Both the position numbers and the translations under genes were made by a program. A DNA stretch of 7,224 bases from Acetobacteraceae bacterium (lineage in GTDB: Bacteria; Pseudomonadota; Alphaproteobacteria; Acetobacterales; Acetobacteraceae), in contig JANXRT010000278.1 of assembly GCA_025356735.1 (NCBI GenBank), positions 1 through 7,224 on the forward strand, read 5' to 3'. Positions 5,804 to 7,224 of the stretch are shown here, in pieces (the first letter of the stretch is position 1; each line of letters begins with the position of its first letter). The notes beneath the pieces are model-generated. The model searched no databases, was not told where the DNA came from, and worked only from the letters and a program-made list of their open reading frames with translations.

Positions 5804-6490
5804 TCAGTCACGAATAGAAGTCCATGCAATCGTGCTTACCGGCATTACCGAGGCGATTGCTTGGGCAATGTCTGTATCGCTGACCTGCTGCTGAGCCATT
5901 GCCAGGGAAGCGTATTCGAGCGCGCCTAAACCGTAGCCGCCGGCGCCCGAGGGGGTACCGGCATTCGCCCAGCCGCCGACAAAAGCAATGCCGTTGCCAT
6001 GGGGTCTGAAGGCCGTGACGAAGCATTGGAACGGCAAGGCAAGGCTGCCCCAGCTGCCGGTGATGCCGAAGCCGAGGCCCCCGCCGCTGTTGCCGCCGCC
6101 ATAGCCGCCGGTGTCGGTGGAGCGTGCAGGTTCGAATACTCGCGGCTCCCTGCCCGTAAGGTCGGTCAGAACGGAGATCACCGCGGCCCGTGTGCAGCGG
6201 TCGCGAATCAATTCGTGCTTGATGCGCCGCCGAAGAACATCGTCGATCTCGCTTTGCCGACGATGGATGCGCGTGCCAAAAAAGTCCTGTGCGATGATGT
6301 CGAGCCAGACGTCGGTAGCCGTGGCTATTCGCGTCTGGGCACGAACATAGTCGAGCAGGCCGTAGGACCAAGTCCAGCCTTTCGCGAGACCCACAAGCAT
6401 GGCATCGAGAACCGGACTGTCATCCGCGAACCATCGTGCCGGCAACACGGCTTTGAACCGCGCGAGCATATCCTTGGCATCACCAATCAT
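5804..6490 (-). CDS. Phage tail/baseplate protein following gpJ (gpI-like position)
   Basis: A 228-aa protein. The N-terminal part (about residues 8-120) is helical and charged, with 'LKALLP-ARWF'-like text at 13-21 (VLPARWFAD), 'QTRIATATDVWLDIIAQDFFG' at about 52-72, and 'LTDLTGREP' at 108-116. Residues 127-146 are strikingly glycine-rich (TGGYGGG...GGGLGFG), then 'GSWGSLALPFQCFVTAFRP' leads to a second Gly-rich loop near 180-189. Its place directly after gpJ and its size fit the tail protein I / DUF2313-type wedge component that connects baseplate to fibres. I recognise the sequence style from alphaproteobacterial prophages but cannot name the family securely. ATG at 6490 is chosen because an in-frame TAA at 6509-6511 allows nothing longer. 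No good Shine-Dalgarno precedes it. Met8 (6469) is an alternative start, but its AAGGA sits too close to be useful. Confidence 0.75.
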   Translation of the reverse strand: MIGDAKDMLARFKAVLPARWFADDSPVLDAMLVGLAKGWTWSYGLLDYVRAQTRIATATDVWLDIIAQDFFGTRIHRRQSEIDDVLRRRIKHELIRDRCTRAAVISVLTDLTGREPRVFEPARSTDTGGYGGGNSGGGLGFGITGSWGSLALPFQCFVTAFRPHGNGIAFVGGWANAGTPSGAGGYGLGALEYASLAMAQQQVSDTDIAQAIASVMPVSTIAWTSIRD

Positions 6491-6573
6491 GGTACTGGAA
6501 CCGTCTGGTTATGGGGGCGGCTTCGAAAAGCTGTGATAGTAGGGCGGTGCGGCTGCCGAGGCATCGCGTGGCG

Positions 6574-7224
6574 TCAGTTCACCGAGACAAGTCCGGCCCG
6601 GATCACGCCGGAGTTGGACGGGACGGCATCCGCGTAGGCCGAGTTGATCTGGAACTGACCGGCGTTTGCGACATCGGGATGAGCTGCATAGGCAAGCTGT
6701 GCCCGCCGGGAGGCCGGCAATGCGGCACCGATCGGCAGAGCATTTATGTAGGCTGATATCGCTGCCGTCACCGCCGCTACGACCGGAGCACGCAATGCTC
6801 CTGGCGCAGTCATAATAGCTAGTGAAACGTTGGCCATCACGACTGTCGGGGGCTGAACCGTGAAGGTGGACCCAAGCGGTCGCACCGCTTCGATCGCTGC
6901 GGTCACCGTCGTCAGCAGCGATGCTGACGGACTGCCCGAGCCATCATCGACAGTGACGACGAAGTTGCCAAGCCGAGCCATGCCAGCGGTGTCGATATTC
7001 TCCTGGATGGTAAATTGGAGACCCTGCTGGATGTTGTCGATGGCATATTCGACGGCAAGAGGAGTGGCACGGGACCGGCTGTCGATGAAATTGCGAAACC
7101 GGGCGCGAAAGGCATCGTCGCTTTCAGCATCGAGACCGTTTTGGAAAGCCGAGGCATTGCTAACGCCGTCGATGCCGGGCATCGCGGTTGCGAGAAGCGT
7201 GACTGTGCCGGCCTGCACATTGCC
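6574..7224 (-). CDS. Baseplate J/gp47-like protein, C-terminal part (N-terminus beyond window)
   Basis: The reading frame is open to the window edge; 216 residues are visible, ending in TGA at 6574-6576. The frame enters as G-N-M-Q-A-G-T-V, and the Met at 7218 is internal: a 'GN-x-QAGT-(I/V)' stretch followed by 'PGIDGVSNASAF-x-NG-x-D-x-E-(S/T)DD-x-(F/L)R-x-R' is the familiar core of baseplate J-like proteins. Later come 'NFVVTVDDGSG' and 'LGSTFTVQPP', also typical of the family, then a conserved-looking C-terminal region with a helix-rich stretch 'ALRAPVVAAVTAAISAYINAL'. In P2-like and other contractile phages gpJ forms the baseplate wedge that joins tail core and fibres. The next gene starts 83 bp downstream, matching the usual J-then-I order. 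Family assignment is firm from motifs. The contractile tail type is inferred, since J-like proteins also occur in phage-derived injection particles. Confidence 0.88.
   Translation of the reverse strand, partial: GNVQAGTVTLLATAMPGIDGVSNASAFQNGLDAESDDAFRARFRNFIDSRSRATPLAVEYAIDNIQQGLQFTIQENIDTAGMARLGNFVVTVDDGSGSPSASLLTTVTAAIEAVRPLGSTFTVQPPTVVMANVSLAIMTAPGALRAPVVAAVTAAISAYINALPIGAALPASRRAQLAYAAHPDVANAGQFQINSAYADAVPSNSGVIRAGLVSVN

Noticed and set aside
1..7224. Fibre-switching devices: diversity-generating retroelement or invertible fibre segment
   Set aside because: No reverse transcriptase, no template/variable repeat pair, no recombinase gene and no evident inverted repeats flanking fibre ends within the window; elements outside it cannot be excluded.
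1..7224. Defence or anti-defence cargo genes
   Set aside because: All coding capacity is taken up by tail structural genes with short gaps; no room or signal for accessory cargo.

Overview
This 7.2 kb GC-rich window is a piece of the tail module of a tailed phage or prophage. All seven supported genes lie on the minus strand, so the module reads from position 7224 down to 1. The window is cut inside a gene at both ends. No host gene, integrase, attachment site, tRNA, rRNA or CRISPR array is visible. The GC-rich codon use and the protein style (Ala/Gly-rich fibres with 'SGGTLTGPL...ATKQYADA' repeats, and fibres opening with MPT-x-x-QL) remind me of prophages of alphaproteobacteria, especially Acetobacteraceae/Rhodospirillales. 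That placement is from memory and composition, not a search. A baseplate J-like protein at the upstream end suggests a contractile (myovirus-like) tail, or possibly a phage-derived tail particle. The window alone cannot separate a live phage, a prophage and a tailocin.

Layout in transcription order: (1) the C-terminal part of a baseplate J/gp47-like protein (7224-6574); (2) a 228-aa tail protein in the position of P2 gpI-type proteins (6490-5804); (3) a 414-aa tail protein ending in a glycine-rich, adhesin-like domain (5749-4505); (4) a 159-aa fibre-tail adaptor-like protein (4448-3969); (5) a 947-aa tail fibre with seven consecutive 37-residue repeats and a beta-rich distal part (3919-1076); (6) a 49-aa small protein whose start overlaps the stop of the fibre as ATGA (1079-930); (7) a second fibre-like protein, at least 298 aa, running off the window at base 1 (894-1). 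Gaps are short (35-83 bp) and no convincing promoter or terminator was seen, so this looks like part of one late operon.

How the genes work together (inference): genes 1 and 2 form the outer baseplate wedge, gene 4 would couple fibres to it, and genes 3, 5 and 7 are the host-contacting parts. The most interesting result is that genes 5 and 7 share a homologous N-terminal domain of about 120 residues (39 of the first 80 positions identical by my hand count) and then diverge completely. This is what two fibres docking on one attachment site but carrying different receptor-binding ends would look like. Within each shared domain a short 'D-hydrophobic-VSQ-x-G...FLxG' module recurs. I see no sign of a defence system, a diversity-generating retroelement or a DNA-inversion switch inside the window.
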